A DNA stretch of 64,000 nucleotides from Methylobacterium sp. J-026 (GCF_022829585.1 NZ_JAKSYC010000033.1:1-64000); one strand, 5' to 3'; shown: positions 53,586 through 62,848, counted from the stretch's first letter. Translations and numbers: made by a program. Notes: generated from the letters alone by a model not told the origin.

Positions 53586-55211
53586 TCACAAGCCCAGGGC
53601 GCGTTCCTGCTCCGCCCAGGATACCGGCAATCCAGCTAGGTGCCCAACGCCGATGCCACGCGGCAGGCGACCGTCGACGATGGCCCGAACGATCCGCGGG
53701 GCAAGATGGGCGAGCGGCAACATCATCCGCACCGCGCGCTCGCTGCAGCCCTCGTGCAGTGCGATGGCCGCAGTACTCGCCGCACGCGCCGCAACGAGAT
53801 GGTCGACCCAGGCGCGGCTGCGGGCGATGGCCGTGAGGATGCGCGCGCGGTCCTCGACCTTCATCGGCCGCAAGCCATCGCGCTCCACGCCCGGGGGCAC
53901 GACGATCTCCCGGCGCCGACGATGCCCCGCAGGCGACCACGGGATGCGGATCGGATCACGCCCGTCCCCATCGACCAGCTCGACCAACAGCGAGTCAGGA
54001 TAGATCGTCACCCCCGCGAGGTGGGTCGCGATCACGTCGGCGTCGCTGAGGACGTTGGGCACCGGAGCAGATGGCGAGGCGGACGCGGCAGGCGAGACAA
54101 GCGTCGCGCGCAGCGCCTGGACCACGCAGGCCTCGAGCGCGTGGGCAGCGATGCGCCGGACCGCGCAGGCCGGCCTGCCCCGGACCGCCGCCCGGCTGAC
54201 GTAGTACCGGTAGCGCCGTGCGCCCTTGGCCGTGTGGCTCGGGGTCATCGCTTGGCCATGCTCGTCCCGGATCCGCCCGGTGAGCAGATGCGCGCCCTCC
54301 CGCCGCCGGGCGGTGTGCGCGTGGTGATTGGCCGACAGTTGCGCCTGTACCGCGTCGAACATCGCCGGGTCGACGAGGCCCATGTGCTGGCCCTCGTGCA
54401 CAAGGCCCCGGTGACCAAGCCGGCCAACGTAGATCGGGTTGGCGAGGATCTTGTACAGGTGCCCGCGGGTGAACGCACCGCCTCCCACCGACTTGCCTTT
54501 ACCATCGCGGCGTTCGGGCACGCGGATGCCGGTGGCCTCCAGCTCGGCGTGAAGCGCGCTGACCGTGCCGAGAGCGTGATAGCGGGTGAAGATCGCGCGC
54601 ACGACCTCGGCCTGCTCCTCAACGACGTGCAGCGCGCGCGCCTCAACGCGGTAGCCCAGCGGCACGACGCCACCCATCCAGATGCCCTTACGCTTACTCG
54701 CGGCGATCTTGTCGCGGATGCGCTCGCCGGTGACCTCGCGCTCGAACTGGGCGAACGAGAGCAGGACGTTGAGGGTGAGGCGTCCCATGCTGGTCGTGGT
54801 GTTGAACGCCTGGGTCACCGACACGAACGAGGTGCCGTGCGCGTCGAACAGCTCGACGAGCTTGGCGAAGTCGGCCAGCGCGCGGGTAAGGCGATCGACC
54901 TTGTACACGACGATGACATCGACCCGGCGCTCGCGCACCGCAGTGAGCAGGCGCTGTAGGGCTGGACGCTCGAGGGTCCCGCCGGAGTATCCGCCGTCGT
55001 CGTAGCGTTCGGGCAGGAGCCGCCAGCCTTCGTGAGCCTGGCTCCTCACGTAGGATTCGGCGGCCTCGCGCTGGTTGTCAAGCGAGTTGAACTCCTGCTC
55101 GAGCCCGTGCTCGGTCGAGACACGCGTGTAGATCGCGCAGCGCAGCGTCGGGCGGGCGCCCGAGGGGGGATGCTGTGCGGCATTCGCCGAGCACCTCGGT
55201 TTGACGCTCAC
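53586..55211 (-). CDS. large serine recombinase
   Basis: A 541-residue site-specific recombinase. The resolvase domain (about 25-170) has the catalytic serine Ser32 in YTRVSTEHGLEQEF, plus YDDGGYSGGTLERPALQ and KVDRLTRALADF. The recombinase domain (about 190-290) and a Zn-ribbon-like region (TPSHTAKGARRYRYYVSR) follow. The C-terminal 120 residues look like the common extension seen with DUF2924 partners. Its start overlaps the DUF2924 stop as ATGA. Likely integrates or excises a mobile element; the attachment sites were not found. Confidence 0.92.
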   Translation of the reverse strand: MSVKPRCSANAAQHPPSGARPTLRCAIYTRVSTEHGLEQEFNSLDNQREAAESYVRSQAHEGWRLLPERYDDGGYSGGTLERPALQRLLTAVRERRVDVIVVYKVDRLTRALADFAKLVELFDAHGTSFVSVTQAFNTTTSMGRLTLNVLLSFAQFEREVTGERIRDKIAASKRKGIWMGGVVPLGYRVEARALHVVEEQAEVVRAIFTRYHALGTVSALHAELEATGIRVPERRDGKGKSVGGGAFTRGHLYKILANPIYVGRLGHRGLVHEGQHMGLVDPAMFDAVQAQLSANHHAHTARRREGAHLLTGRIRDEHGQAMTPSHTAKGARRYRYYVSRAAVRGRPACAVRRIAAHALEACVVQALRATLVSPAASASPSAPVPNVLSDADVIATHLAGVTIYPDSLLVELVDGDGRDPIRIPWSPAGHRRRREIVVPPGVERDGLRPMKVEDRARILTAIARSRAWVDHLVAARAASTAAIALHEGCSERAVRMMLPLAHLAPRIVRAIVDGRLPRGIGVGHLAGLPVSWAEQERALGL

Positions 55212-55810
55212 GCCGGGGCCCTCCGCTCGCCTCTATCCCGCCCAGCCTCCGTCGCCGCATCGGCCCGTTCGCGCAGGCCGAAAAAGCGGGGGCCGTTCCA
55301 TTTGGTACCGGTGATGGCGTGGGCGACGCGGGACAAGCTGGGGTAGGTCGCCCCGTCCCAGGCGTAGCCGGCGTCTAGCACGGTGACGGTGTGCATGCGC
55401 CCGCCCCACTCGCGCGATAGCTGCACGCCGGGGATGTGCCCGCGCCGGTCCGGCACCGGGACCGCGATGGCGGTCGGGATGGCCCCAGCGCCGGGCTCGG
55501 ACCTGTCTCGTCCGACCGCCGTCCCCCGCCCAGCTGTGAAACGGCTGAGGACCTGCGCGGTATCGCGGTCGAGGTCGCCCAGCGCACGAATCTGGAGACG
55601 GTGGGCGAGGATACGGGCGCGCAGGGTGGGGGAGAGGCCGGGCGGGGCGGCGGAACCGAAGTCCCGCCGCCAGCGCCGGGCGAGGCTGGCGGCGTCGAGG
55701 CCGGCGAGCTCGTCGAGCGCGGCGGCGAGCCGGTCGGCGGCGGGGATGGCCCCCGCTCTGATCACCGCCCTCACCGTCTGCGCCGCGGCCGGTGAGCGCT
55801 GCTCGCCCAT
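55208..55810 (-). CDS. DUF2924 protein
   Basis: A 200-residue protein typical of DUF2924. It has an N-terminal helical part ([18 protein letters not shown]) and the hallmark C-terminal block YPSLSRVAHAITGTKWNGPR FFGL (split here). It is commonly encoded just upstream of serine recombinases in alphaproteobacterial mobile elements and may assist DNA binding. Start ATG at 55810 overlaps the DUF3489 stop (TGATG). The longer upstream frame is noise. Confidence 0.88.
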   Translation of the reverse strand: MGEQRSPAAAQTVRAVIRAGAIPAADRLAAALDELAGLDAASLARRWRRDFGSAAPPGLSPTLRARILAHRLQIRALGDLDRDTAQVLSRFTAGRGTAVGRDRSEPGAGAIPTAIAVPVPDRRGHIPGVQLSREWGGRMHTVTVLDAGYAWDGATYPSLSRVAHAITGTKWNGPRFFGLRERADAATEAGRDRGERRAPA

Positions 55811-56424
55811 CAGGCTGCCGCCTGGGCCGCGACGGCCGCCTCGGCCACCGGCGTGCGCCGGGGCTTGCGCGCCCGGGGCGGGGCGGCGACTGGGGCTACC
55901 GGCGCGGGGATGCAGTAGGCTGTAGCGTCGTCTGGGCGCGCGGCCTTGAGCAGCGCCTGGCCGCCGGTGCGGATGCGCGACAGGGCGGCGCGGGTCGTGT
56001 GGGGCAGCCAGCCGGTGGCCGCGGTCAGCTCGGCGAGCGTCGCCCCCTGCTCGCGCTTCAGCAGGGCCAGCACCTGCGCCTTCTTGCTCGAGATCGCAGT
56101 ACCGGCGGGATCGGCCGGTGTGGCGGCAGGAGCACCCGCAGCCACCTTGGCGCCGCGCGGCGGCTTGGGCGGGGCGAGGCCGATGGCCCGGTATCCGGCG
56201 GGGGTGAGGCGGTGCGGGCCACCCGCCTCGGCGGGTGCGATCACCATGCCATCGCGCAGGAAGCGGCCGAGCAGCCGCGCGTGGGTGGCAGGACTCATCG
56301 CGGCCGGGGGCGTCAGTCGACCCTCGTCCGCTGCGGCGGCCTGCAGTAGGCCAGCCTCGGTCCGGTTCAGGAGGACGGTCGTCGGGGCGGTGGCGGTGAT
56401 GGCGGCGGCATTGGTAGCGGTCAT
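55810..56424 (-). CDS. DUF3489 protein
   Basis: A 204-residue protein. The C-terminal 90 residues are a winged-helix-like DUF3489 domain (KKAQVLALLKREQGATLAELTAATGW and HTTRAALSRI), likely DNA-binding. An Ala/Pro-rich tail ends it (APPRARKPRRTPVAEAAVAA). I chose ATG at 56424. It leads the recombinase set and may regulate it. Confidence 0.85.
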   Translation of the reverse strand: MTATNAAAITATAPTTVLLNRTEAGLLQAAAADEGRLTPPAAMSPATHARLLGRFLRDGMVIAPAEAGGPHRLTPAGYRAIGLAPPKPPRGAKVAAGAPAATPADPAGTAISSKKAQVLALLKREQGATLAELTAATGWLPHTTRAALSRIRTGGQALLKAARPDDATAYCIPAPVAPVAAPPRARKPRRTPVAEAAVAAQAAA

Positions 56425-56561
56425 GATGATCGTCTCCGTAGCGGCGGGTGAGCCCCGCCACCGGCCCGACCCCGCGATCGGCCCTGCGACGGGCCGGCGG
56501 GGTGAAGTGAGGATGACCGCGTGTAGCGGCCGCATGGGTACGGCCGCGTGCGAACGGACGG

Positions 56562-56834
56562 TCAGTCGCCGGGGTCGGTGGCCTCGGCGGCCTTTCGGTT
56601 GATGCGGCCGATGAGGCAGATGGCGCCGTGTAGGGTCTGGGCCTCGCTGAGGGGGACGTCGAGGTCGAGGACGATGCGCACGGCCTCGCGCTCGGAGCCG
56701 GCGCGGGCGCAGACCAGGGCGGCCTTGGCGAGGGCGGCGGCGTCGATCAGGTGGGCGCTGATGGCGGCCAGAGCCGCGGTCACGCTCAGGCCGGCCTCGC
56801 TCGTATCCGTCCGGCCCGTGGTCGTCTCGCTCAT
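56562..56834 (-). CDS. small hypothetical protein of the recombinase set
   Basis: A 90-residue helical protein (LAAISAHLIDAAALAKAALVC, AVRIVLDLDVPLSEAQTLHG). No characterised family is recognised. It lies 137 bases upstream of the DUF3489 gene on the same strand, so it is probably part of the same mobile unit. Confidence 0.6.
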   Translation of the reverse strand: MSETTTGRTDTSEAGLSVTAALAAISAHLIDAAALAKAALVCARAGSEREAVRIVLDLDVPLSEAQTLHGAICLIGRINRKAAEATDPGD

Positions 56835-57433
56835 ACCGTCACTCCGTGCGCGTAGCTGCCTAGGCCCGCGGCTGCGTCGGGCCGGTCAACACACACGCTC
56901 TGTTGGCGGCGACAGTCCAGTCGAAAGTACCGGATCCCGCCGACATCCGCGTCGTAGTTCGGGAAGGCCTCCGCCAACGCGAAAAATGGACCCTAGGCCT
57001 CCGCCTCGAAGCGGACGTTTTAGTTCCGACCCAACCTAGCCGTACCGGCAAGCATTAGGACCGCCCATAAGCGGACGCTCGTCGCCCGCGCCGCAACTTC
57101 GACTCGGGTGGCAAGCGAATTGTGGCTCATCGTCCGAAACCGGACTTTCAGACTTGCGTTATTTTCGGTCACTTAGGTGTGCCCGTTCTGTACCGCAAAC
57201 CAGCGTAGTCCGTGAGTTGATTAGATACTGCTGTGGTTGTGAGCTTGGCAATAGTCCTAGGACGGCAAACGATTGGTGTCGCTTCTGACTATTACCTGGA
57301 CTACTGCGTGACGTCCTTGTGTGTTCGCCGGCGCTTGGTTGAAGATCCAGTCTCATGGGCATCGGCCTCCGCACAGGGTAGCCGTGATGAACGAAGTCAA
57401 CCCCATGCAGTCGACGATCATATCGAGGCAGAT
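56835..57433. other. gene-free gap between the two recombinase units
   Basis: About 600 bases with lower GC than neighbours between 57130 and 57430. No gene is convincing. Short sequences of the AAGCGGACG type occur at 57007-57015 and 57068-57080, of a kind seen in other gaps of the window. It is a candidate location for an attachment site. Confidence 0.45.
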
Positions 57434-57796
57434 CTAACGCTTAAGTTTAGTAATTGCAGCTAAGGCCTCGATCAGAGCTGCCTCGACCTCCCCTACCTTG
57501 GCAAAGGTAAGATGATCTTGTCGTCCGACTGAAAGGAGGAACGCCTCCAGCATCTCCGGGCAGTGCCGTACAAGTTCGCGGAAGTGATCACCTTTAGGTG
57601 CGCAGGAACCAGCGAACCAGTTCTTGACAGTGCGTTCGCCAGCGCCGGTCCAGCCTGCAACCACCTTGACCGCCGATGGTCGCTCGCTGACTGCGCACCG
57701 CAGCACTTCCGAGACCATCTGCGCGAACGTCTCGCCCCGATCCGGCGGCAGGCGTCCGTTGCCATGAAAGGAATTGCCCTTTTTAGGAAATGACAT
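57434..57796 (-). CDS. small HTH-like protein
   Basis: A 120-residue protein from ATG at 57796 (GGAG site 7 bases upstream). The stretch VKVVAGWTGAGERTVKNWFA resembles a helix-turn-helix, followed by GSCAPKGDHFRELVRHCPEM and a helical tail. It is divergent from the second recombinase, sharing an 82-base promoter region, so it is a candidate repressor of that operon (inference). Confidence 0.6.
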   Translation of the reverse strand: MSFPKKGNSFHGNGRLPPDRGETFAQMVSEVLRCAVSERPSAVKVVAGWTGAGERTVKNWFAGSCAPKGDHFRELVRHCPEMLEAFLLSVGRQDHLTFAKVGEVEAALIEALAAITKLKR

Positions 57797-57878
57797 TCCG
57801 TTCTCCACACGCTCTTGTTGCGCAGAAAGGACGGACCCTGATGCAGGACCGGTCTCAACACCTTTCAGGCGCCGTGGG

Positions 57879-59444
57879 ATGAACTCAGGAACATCGCCGG
57901 ACTTGAGCCAAATGCGGGGATCGACTCGGGCGGTCGCCTACGTCCGGATGTCGACCGACCCGCAACAGTTCTCCATCGAAAATCAATTAGCCGAGATCCG
58001 GCGATACGCGGACCTGCGCGGCTTCGAACTCATCAGAGTTTATGAGGATGCCGGGCGCAGCGGACTCACCATCAGCGGTCGGGAGGGACTCACAAGGTTG
58101 ATGGAGGATGTGGCTTCCGGATCGGCCGATTTCGAGGCCATCCTGGCTTACGACATCAGCCGTTGGGGACGGTTCCAGAACGCGGACGAGAGCGCACATT
58201 ACGAATTCCTGTGCTCGCGCGCCGGCATCCAAGTCCACTACTGCGCCGAACAGTTTGACAACGACGGAACGACCAGCTCCGTTCTCCTAAAGGCGGTCAA
58301 ACGCGTCATGGCCCGGGAACACAGCAGAGAGCTGTCGGTCAAAGTATTCGCTGGTCAATGCCGTTTGGTGGAAAAGGGTTTTCGTCAGGGCGGCATGGCC
58401 GGCTTCGGACTGCGCCGGCTGCTGGTCGACGAGAAGGGTACTTCGAAGGGGGAGCTCGGCTTCGGCCAGCGTAAGGGCCTCCAGACCGACCGTGTGATCC
58501 TTGTGCCCGGGCCCAGCGAGGAGGTGTCAGTCGTCGAGCGCGTGTACCGGATGTTCGTCGAGGAAGGGCATGGCGAAACGGAGATTGCGTCAGCGCTCAA
58601 TCGCGACGGGTTGCGTACGAACCTCGGGAGTCACTGGACGCGCGGCACTGTTCATGAAGTGCTGACCAATGAGAAGTACATCGGCAACAACGTCTTCAAT
58701 CGGCGATCCTTCAAGCTGAAGCAGCGCCGGGTCGCGAACGCACCAGACATTTGGGTTCGGGCGCGGCGAGCTTTCGAGCCGCTCGTGGACGAAGTCTTAT
58801 TCGAGCGGACGCGCGCGATCATCGAGGCCCGTAGCCAACGATACGGCGATGCGCAGTTGCTCGACCTGCTGCGGGACTTACTGCGGTGTCAGGGAGCACT
58901 TTCCGGACTTGCCATAGACGAGCGCGGGGACATGCCGTCGAGCAGCGTGTACCGGCGCCGGTTCGGCAGCCTGCTTCGAGCCTACTCACTAGTCGGCTAT
59001 AAGCCGGAGCACGATTACCGTTACATCGAGATCAACCGCACACTGCGCAGGATGCACCCCGATGTCATCGCTTCGGTGATGACGGGCATCCGCGATGTTG
59101 GCGGCGAAGTCGAGCGCGACCCCATCACCGATTTGCTCACTGTCAACGGTGAATTCACCGCCTCGGTCGTGATCGCACGATGTCAAGAGACGAAAGCCGG
59201 CTCACTTCGCTGGCGCATTCGCCTTGACGGCCTTCTCGCGCCCGACATCACGGCCGCAATTCGGATGGACGTCGGGAACGCAACGGCACTCGACTACTAC
59301 CTTCTGCCCGGATTGGACATGACCGTCCCACGGCTACGCCTAGCCGAGCGCAACGGCTTTTCCCTTGATGCCTATCGATTTGAAGCCCTGGATACACTGT
59401 TCGCGCTCGCCGCTCGGGCGCCGTTTGAGGAGAAGGTAGCATGA
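57879..59444 (+). CDS. serine recombinase of the recombinase-ParB-ParB operon
   Basis: A 521-residue serine recombinase. The resolvase domain (about 15-165) has catalytic Ser25 in YVRMSTDPQQFSIENQ, plus DAGRSGLTISGREGL and AYDISRWGRFQ. The recombinase domain (about 190-300) includes GGMAGFGLRRLLVDE and ALNRDGLRTNLGSHW. The C-terminal 200 residues do not show a usual Zn ribbon with paired cysteines and look divergent (SSSVYRRRFGSLLRAYSLVGY). Its stop overlaps the next ATG as ATGA. I chose ATG at 57879; another in-frame ATG lies 11 codons later. Confidence 0.88.
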   Translation: MNSGTSPDLSQMRGSTRAVAYVRMSTDPQQFSIENQLAEIRRYADLRGFELIRVYEDAGRSGLTISGREGLTRLMEDVASGSADFEAILAYDISRWGRFQNADESAHYEFLCSRAGIQVHYCAEQFDNDGTTSSVLLKAVKRVMAREHSRELSVKVFAGQCRLVEKGFRQGGMAGFGLRRLLVDEKGTSKGELGFGQRKGLQTDRVILVPGPSEEVSVVERVYRMFVEEGHGETEIASALNRDGLRTNLGSHWTRGTVHEVLTNEKYIGNNVFNRRSFKLKQRRVANAPDIWVRARRAFEPLVDEVLFERTRAIIEARSQRYGDAQLLDLLRDLLRCQGALSGLAIDERGDMPSSSVYRRRFGSLLRAYSLVGYKPEHDYRYIEINRTLRRMHPDVIASVMTGIRDVGGEVERDPITDLLTVNGEFTASVVIARCQETKAGSLRWRIRLDGLLAPDITAAIRMDVGNATALDYYLLPGLDMTVPRLRLAERNGFSLDAYRFEALDTLFALAARAPFEEKVA

Positions 59445-60340
59445 ATACTCCCGCCAAACGTCGCGTCCAGATCATCCCAGTCGACCGCATCACCGTCCTC
59501 AACCCCCGGGTGCGAGACCAACGAAAGTTTCGCGAGCTTGTAGAGAACATTTCTCTTGTCGGATTGAAGCGCCCGGTAACCGTAACACCGCTGCCTGACA
59601 AAAAATCTTTACCGGCCTATGGCCTCATCTGCGGCCAGGGGCGACTGGAAGCATGTGTAGAGCTCGGGCAGACTACAGTCGCGGCAATCGTCATCGAAGC
59701 GGATGAGCGCGATTGCCTCGTCATGAGCATCGTCGAGAACTGCGCCCGACGACATCACCGTCCGGCAGATCTCCTAAACGATATTTCCGCTTTGAAGCAG
59801 CGCGGATATACCGACGCCGAAATTGCGAGTAAGATCGGCTGTACTCCGCAATGGGTGAACATGGTCGTGGGGCTGATCGAGAGGGGGGAGGAGCGGCTAC
59901 TCGCTGCGGTTGAGACAGGCGTCCTGCCTGTCAGCGTGGCTATGGAAATCTCGCGGACCGATGACGAAGGTGAGCAAAGGCTCCTCGCACAGGCATACGC
60001 GGAGCGGAAGCTATCGGGTGGCAAGCTAGCCAAAGTCAGACGTCTTCTTGAAGCGCGCCGCAGGGGTGGCCGCGGCATGAACAAGACGTCTCATGGACGG
60101 AAGGATGGGGCAAAGCGTCCGATATCCACGGACGCCCTCCTGCGGATGCTGCAGCAGGAGGCGGACAAGCAACGGCTCCTGGTTAAGAAAGCCGAGATTA
60201 CCCAGACGCGCCTACTCTTCACCGTGGAGGCTCTTCGCGTGCTCAGGTCGGACGAGAACTTCGTCAACCTGCTGCGGGCCGAAGGCCTCGCGACAATGCC
60301 CCTTGACCTGCACAATCGTATGACCGCGAGGACGTCATGA
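59441..60340 (+). CDS. ParB/RepB-like protein 1
   Basis: A 299-residue ParB-family protein. The N-terminal ParB/Srx domain (about 8-110) shows RVRDQRKFRELVENISLVGL and ICGQGRLEACVELG, related to the GxGxRR box of ParB CTPases. The HTH region is DAEIASKIGCTPQWVNMVVG. The C-terminal half resembles the RepB partition domain and has a coiled coil (about 230-290). It couples to both neighbours by ATGA overlaps. No ParA is encoded nearby, so a classical partition role is unlikely. Confidence 0.85.
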   Translation: MNTPAKRRVQIIPVDRITVLNPRVRDQRKFRELVENISLVGLKRPVTVTPLPDKKSLPAYGLICGQGRLEACVELGQTTVAAIVIEADERDCLVMSIVENCARRHHRPADLLNDISALKQRGYTDAEIASKIGCTPQWVNMVVGLIERGEERLLAAVETGVLPVSVAMEISRTDDEGEQRLLAQAYAERKLSGGKLAKVRRLLEARRRGGRGMNKTSHGRKDGAKRPISTDALLRMLQQEADKQRLLVKKAEITQTRLLFTVEALRVLRSDENFVNLLRAEGLATMPLDLHNRMTARTS

Positions 60341-61251
60341 CTGAGATTGTCCCCGTTCCTCTTGTTACGCTTGCTTTCGAGTACGAGTTGGTGACGCTGC
60401 CACTCGCTTCATTGCTGCCCGTCAAAAGCGTTGGACCCACCGTGAAGGCCAGCCAAAAGTACTTACAGATAGCGGCATCAGTGCGTGAGGTTGGGCTCGT
60501 AGAGGCGCCCGTGGTGGCCCGGGACAAGATGAGCGGGGGCCTTTACCTACTCCTTGACGGCCACCTTCGTGTTGAAGCACTAAAGGATCTTGGAGAAACA
60601 GAGGTAGAATGCCTCGTTTCTACTGACGACGAGGCATTCACATATAATCGACGCGTCAATCGCCTCTCGGCTGTGCAGGAGCGTGCTATGATTGTGCGTG
60701 CCATGGAGCGGGGCGTCTCGGCAGAGAAAATTGCAGCAGCTCTATGTATCCACCCCGTAAGCGTTCAACGACGAGTGCGAATGCTAGATGGGATTTGTGA
60801 GGAGGTCGTCGCCCTCTTGCGCGACAAGCAATGCCCGATTTCCGCCTTCGAGATATTGAGAAAGATGAAGCCTCTCCGTCAGATAGAGTCGGCGGAACTT
60901 ATGATTGGCATGAACAATTACTCAATTAAGTACGCGACGTTGCTTTTAGCTACAACTCCACAGTCGGCTCTCGTCGAAGAAGGCGCGCGAAAGAAGGCCA
61001 AAGGTGTCAGCCCCGAGATACTAGCTCGGATGGAGCGGGAGCTAGCCAAGCTTCAGGCAACGGTCACCTCCATTCAGGATAGCTATGGCCGTGATACGTT
61101 AGAGCTAACTGTGGTCAGGGGCTATCTAACCAAGCTCCTTAAAAATAATCGAGTGGTTCGATATCTATTCCAGACACGTCCAGAGTTTCTCGATGAATTT
61201 CAGGCCATCGCGGAGACTAAATTGACTCTGCCTGTGGAGGTAGCCGCCTAG
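60337..61251 (+). CDS. ParB/RepB-like protein 2
   Basis: A 304-residue ParB-family protein, distinct from protein 1. The Srx-like domain is at about 15-110 (ASVREVGLVEAPVVARD, LYLLLDGHLRVEALKDLG), an HTH near 125-150 (KIAAALCIHPVSVQRRVRML) and a RepB-type C-terminal region (about 155-300, with a coiled coil ARMERELAKLQATVTS). Codon use is clearly less GC-rich than in nearby genes, hinting at separate acquisition. It is the third gene of the recombinase operon. Confidence 0.85.
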   Translation: MTEIVPVPLVTLAFEYELVTLPLASLLPVKSVGPTVKASQKYLQIAASVREVGLVEAPVVARDKMSGGLYLLLDGHLRVEALKDLGETEVECLVSTDDEAFTYNRRVNRLSAVQERAMIVRAMERGVSAEKIAAALCIHPVSVQRRVRMLDGICEEVVALLRDKQCPISAFEILRKMKPLRQIESAELMIGMNNYSIKYATLLLATTPQSALVEEGARKKAKGVSPEILARMERELAKLQATVTSIQDSYGRDTLELTVVRGYLTKLLKNNRVVRYLFQTRPEFLDEFQAIAETKLTLPVEVAA

Positions 61252-61272
61252 GTTGGGCTTGGTCGCTGCAAA

Positions 61273-61530
61273 TCATAAATCTTGAAGCTCAGCAATAGAT
61301 TTGAATAACTGCACACTGAGTGGACGCGGGCAGACCAGAGAAATGTCAATGTTTGGCTCCTGCAGGTCAATCAAATAGCTGTAAAGCGGGCATTCCAGTG
61401 TTCCGCGATGGGACAAGCGGAGGAATGATATGACGTCAGCTTCCATGCACTTCCGCCTAAAAGCAGACCGGCAGAAAACCACCCGTTGCGGATCCTCGCG
61501 AATGGGTACCAACCGTGAGATTTTGACCAC
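61273..61530 (-). CDS. small hypothetical protein, coupled to HEPN-like gene
   Basis: An 85-residue protein starting with GTG at 61530. It shows VVFCRSAFRRKCMEADVISF and ends with a hydrophobic/charged helix (LSVQLFKSIAELQDL). No family recognised. The start overlaps the previous gene's stop (TAGTG), so the two are coupled. The composition is lower in GC than the surroundings. Confidence 0.5.
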   Translation of the reverse strand: MVKISRLVPIREDPQRVVFCRSAFRRKCMEADVISFLRLSHRGTLECPLYSYLIDLQEPNIDISLVCPRPLSVQLFKSIAELQDL

Positions 61531-62216
61531 TAGGATGCCGGAAGCGGGTTCTCTGCCCGATACTCAGCCTCGCCGGAGAGGTCCTGCAGGAGGGCTGCCA
61601 ACTCTACAAAGCTCACGAACACGTCCTTCCCCTTGTGGTGGCATCCAAGGCCGTTGTTCGTGATCCAGATTGACGCCGTAGGCATCGCGCCTGGATCAGC
61701 AGCATTCGCGATGTCGCTCCCGAAATGCTTGATCCGGTTGTTGAACAGGTGGACCCGCTCGCTGACCGAACCGTCACCTTTTGTGAAAGCCGGGGGCAGG
61801 GGAGGGTAGATCTTCGTTGCCCCATTTACGCAGGCAATCGCCACGCCGATCCGGAGGATGCAGCTCTCGAAACGGGCCACTGCGAGGTCATAGGCCATCG
61901 GCGCCGTACCGTTCGGCAGATGCGACAGGTACCGGCGGACGTACCGGCAAGCGGCGCGGTAGTCGAAGACCGCGGGACCGATATTGCGGATGAAGGTGCC
62001 GATCAGAACGACAGCCGCTCTACCGGGACCATCATCGACCTGCTGAATGATGTGGTTCCACCAGTATGCTAGCAGGTACTCTGGCATGATCTGCACGTCG
62101 GGAGCGGTACACTCCGTTAGATCAGCGAGGTTCGTCCCGAAATATGGATTGAGCACCGACGTGTGACCGTCAGTGGTTGGGAATACGAAGATGAAGTCGT
62201 CCTCGGTGATGTCCAC
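61530..62216 (-). CDS. HEPN-like protein of unknown function
   Basis: A 228-residue, mostly helical protein starting with GTG at 62216 behind GGAGGAC. The segment RVHLFNNRIKHFGSDI resembles the Arg-x4-6-His catalytic strip of HEPN ribonucleases (an R and an H on one helix) but this is a resemblance only. MPEYLLAYWWNHIIQQ and CILRIGVAIACVNG are other helices. Convergent with the ParB operon. A toxin-like role is inference. Confidence 0.45.
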   Translation of the reverse strand: MDITEDDFIFVFPTTDGHTSVLNPYFGTNLADLTECTAPDVQIMPEYLLAYWWNHIIQQVDDGPGRAAVVLIGTFIRNIGPAVFDYRAACRYVRRYLSHLPNGTAPMAYDLAVARFESCILRIGVAIACVNGATKIYPPLPPAFTKGDGSVSERVHLFNNRIKHFGSDIANAADPGAMPTASIWITNNGLGCHHKGKDVFVSFVELAALLQDLSGEAEYRAENPLPAS

Positions 62217-62434
62217 GGCCGTCCTCCGTGAGCATTAATGCCGGCGACTGCGGAGGCGATCCATATTGTCCGGCGGCACTTTTCGACACCCTCCAGATGT
62301 CCCGAGACTGCCTCTCGGCGCAAGGGCTAGTGCCGTTGCTGCGTCGATCAACACTGCCGCGATCCACTTAACCGATTACGCGAACCTGTCCTGCATAATC
62401 ATGCTGGCGAGCTGATCAGGATTGGGCGACGGCA

Positions 62435-62848
62435 ATGAACCTCTTTCGGCTCGGGACTGCATTGGCGGCGGTCGGGGTCCTGCTGGTCGGCGGCTCCGTC
62501 GCATGGTGGCAGAAGCTCTACGGAGAGGTTGCCGCCGTCCTCGGGGCGCAGGCTGAACCACCTCTGCAATGTCTGTATTCGGTCGCTGGCGCGTGTGGTC
62601 AGGTAATCGAGCTGGCGGCCATGGTCGGAGCCAACCCGTATCGCCCTGGCTTTTTTTGGATCGGCGCAGTGGCGCTCGTGGTTGGCGGCGTCTTGGAGTT
62701 TGCCGCTAAACCACAGCAGAAGCGTACCAGCCCGGTCCAGGTCCGAGGCGAGGGAGTGGTGATCCCTGGCTCTACCCCTCACGGCATGAGCGCCGAGGAA
62801 TGGGAGCGGTTCAACGCGGTCGCGTTCCCCACGAAGAGCAAGCCCTGA
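62435..62848 (+). CDS. two-helix membrane protein of unknown function
   Basis: A 137-residue protein with membrane helices near residues 6-28 (LGTALAAVGVLLVGGSVAWW) and 70-92 (FFWIGAVALVVGGVLEFAA). A soluble C-terminal tail follows (GMSAEEWERFNAVAF). A cysteine pair (QCLYSVAGAC) lies in the loop between helices. No family recognised. Neighbours on both sides are on the minus strand. Confidence 0.6.
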   Translation: MNLFRLGTALAAVGVLLVGGSVAWWQKLYGEVAAVLGAQAEPPLQCLYSVAGACGQVIELAAMVGANPYRPGFFWIGAVALVVGGVLEFAAKPQQKRTSPVQVRGEGVVIPGSTPHGMSAEEWERFNAVAFPTKSKP

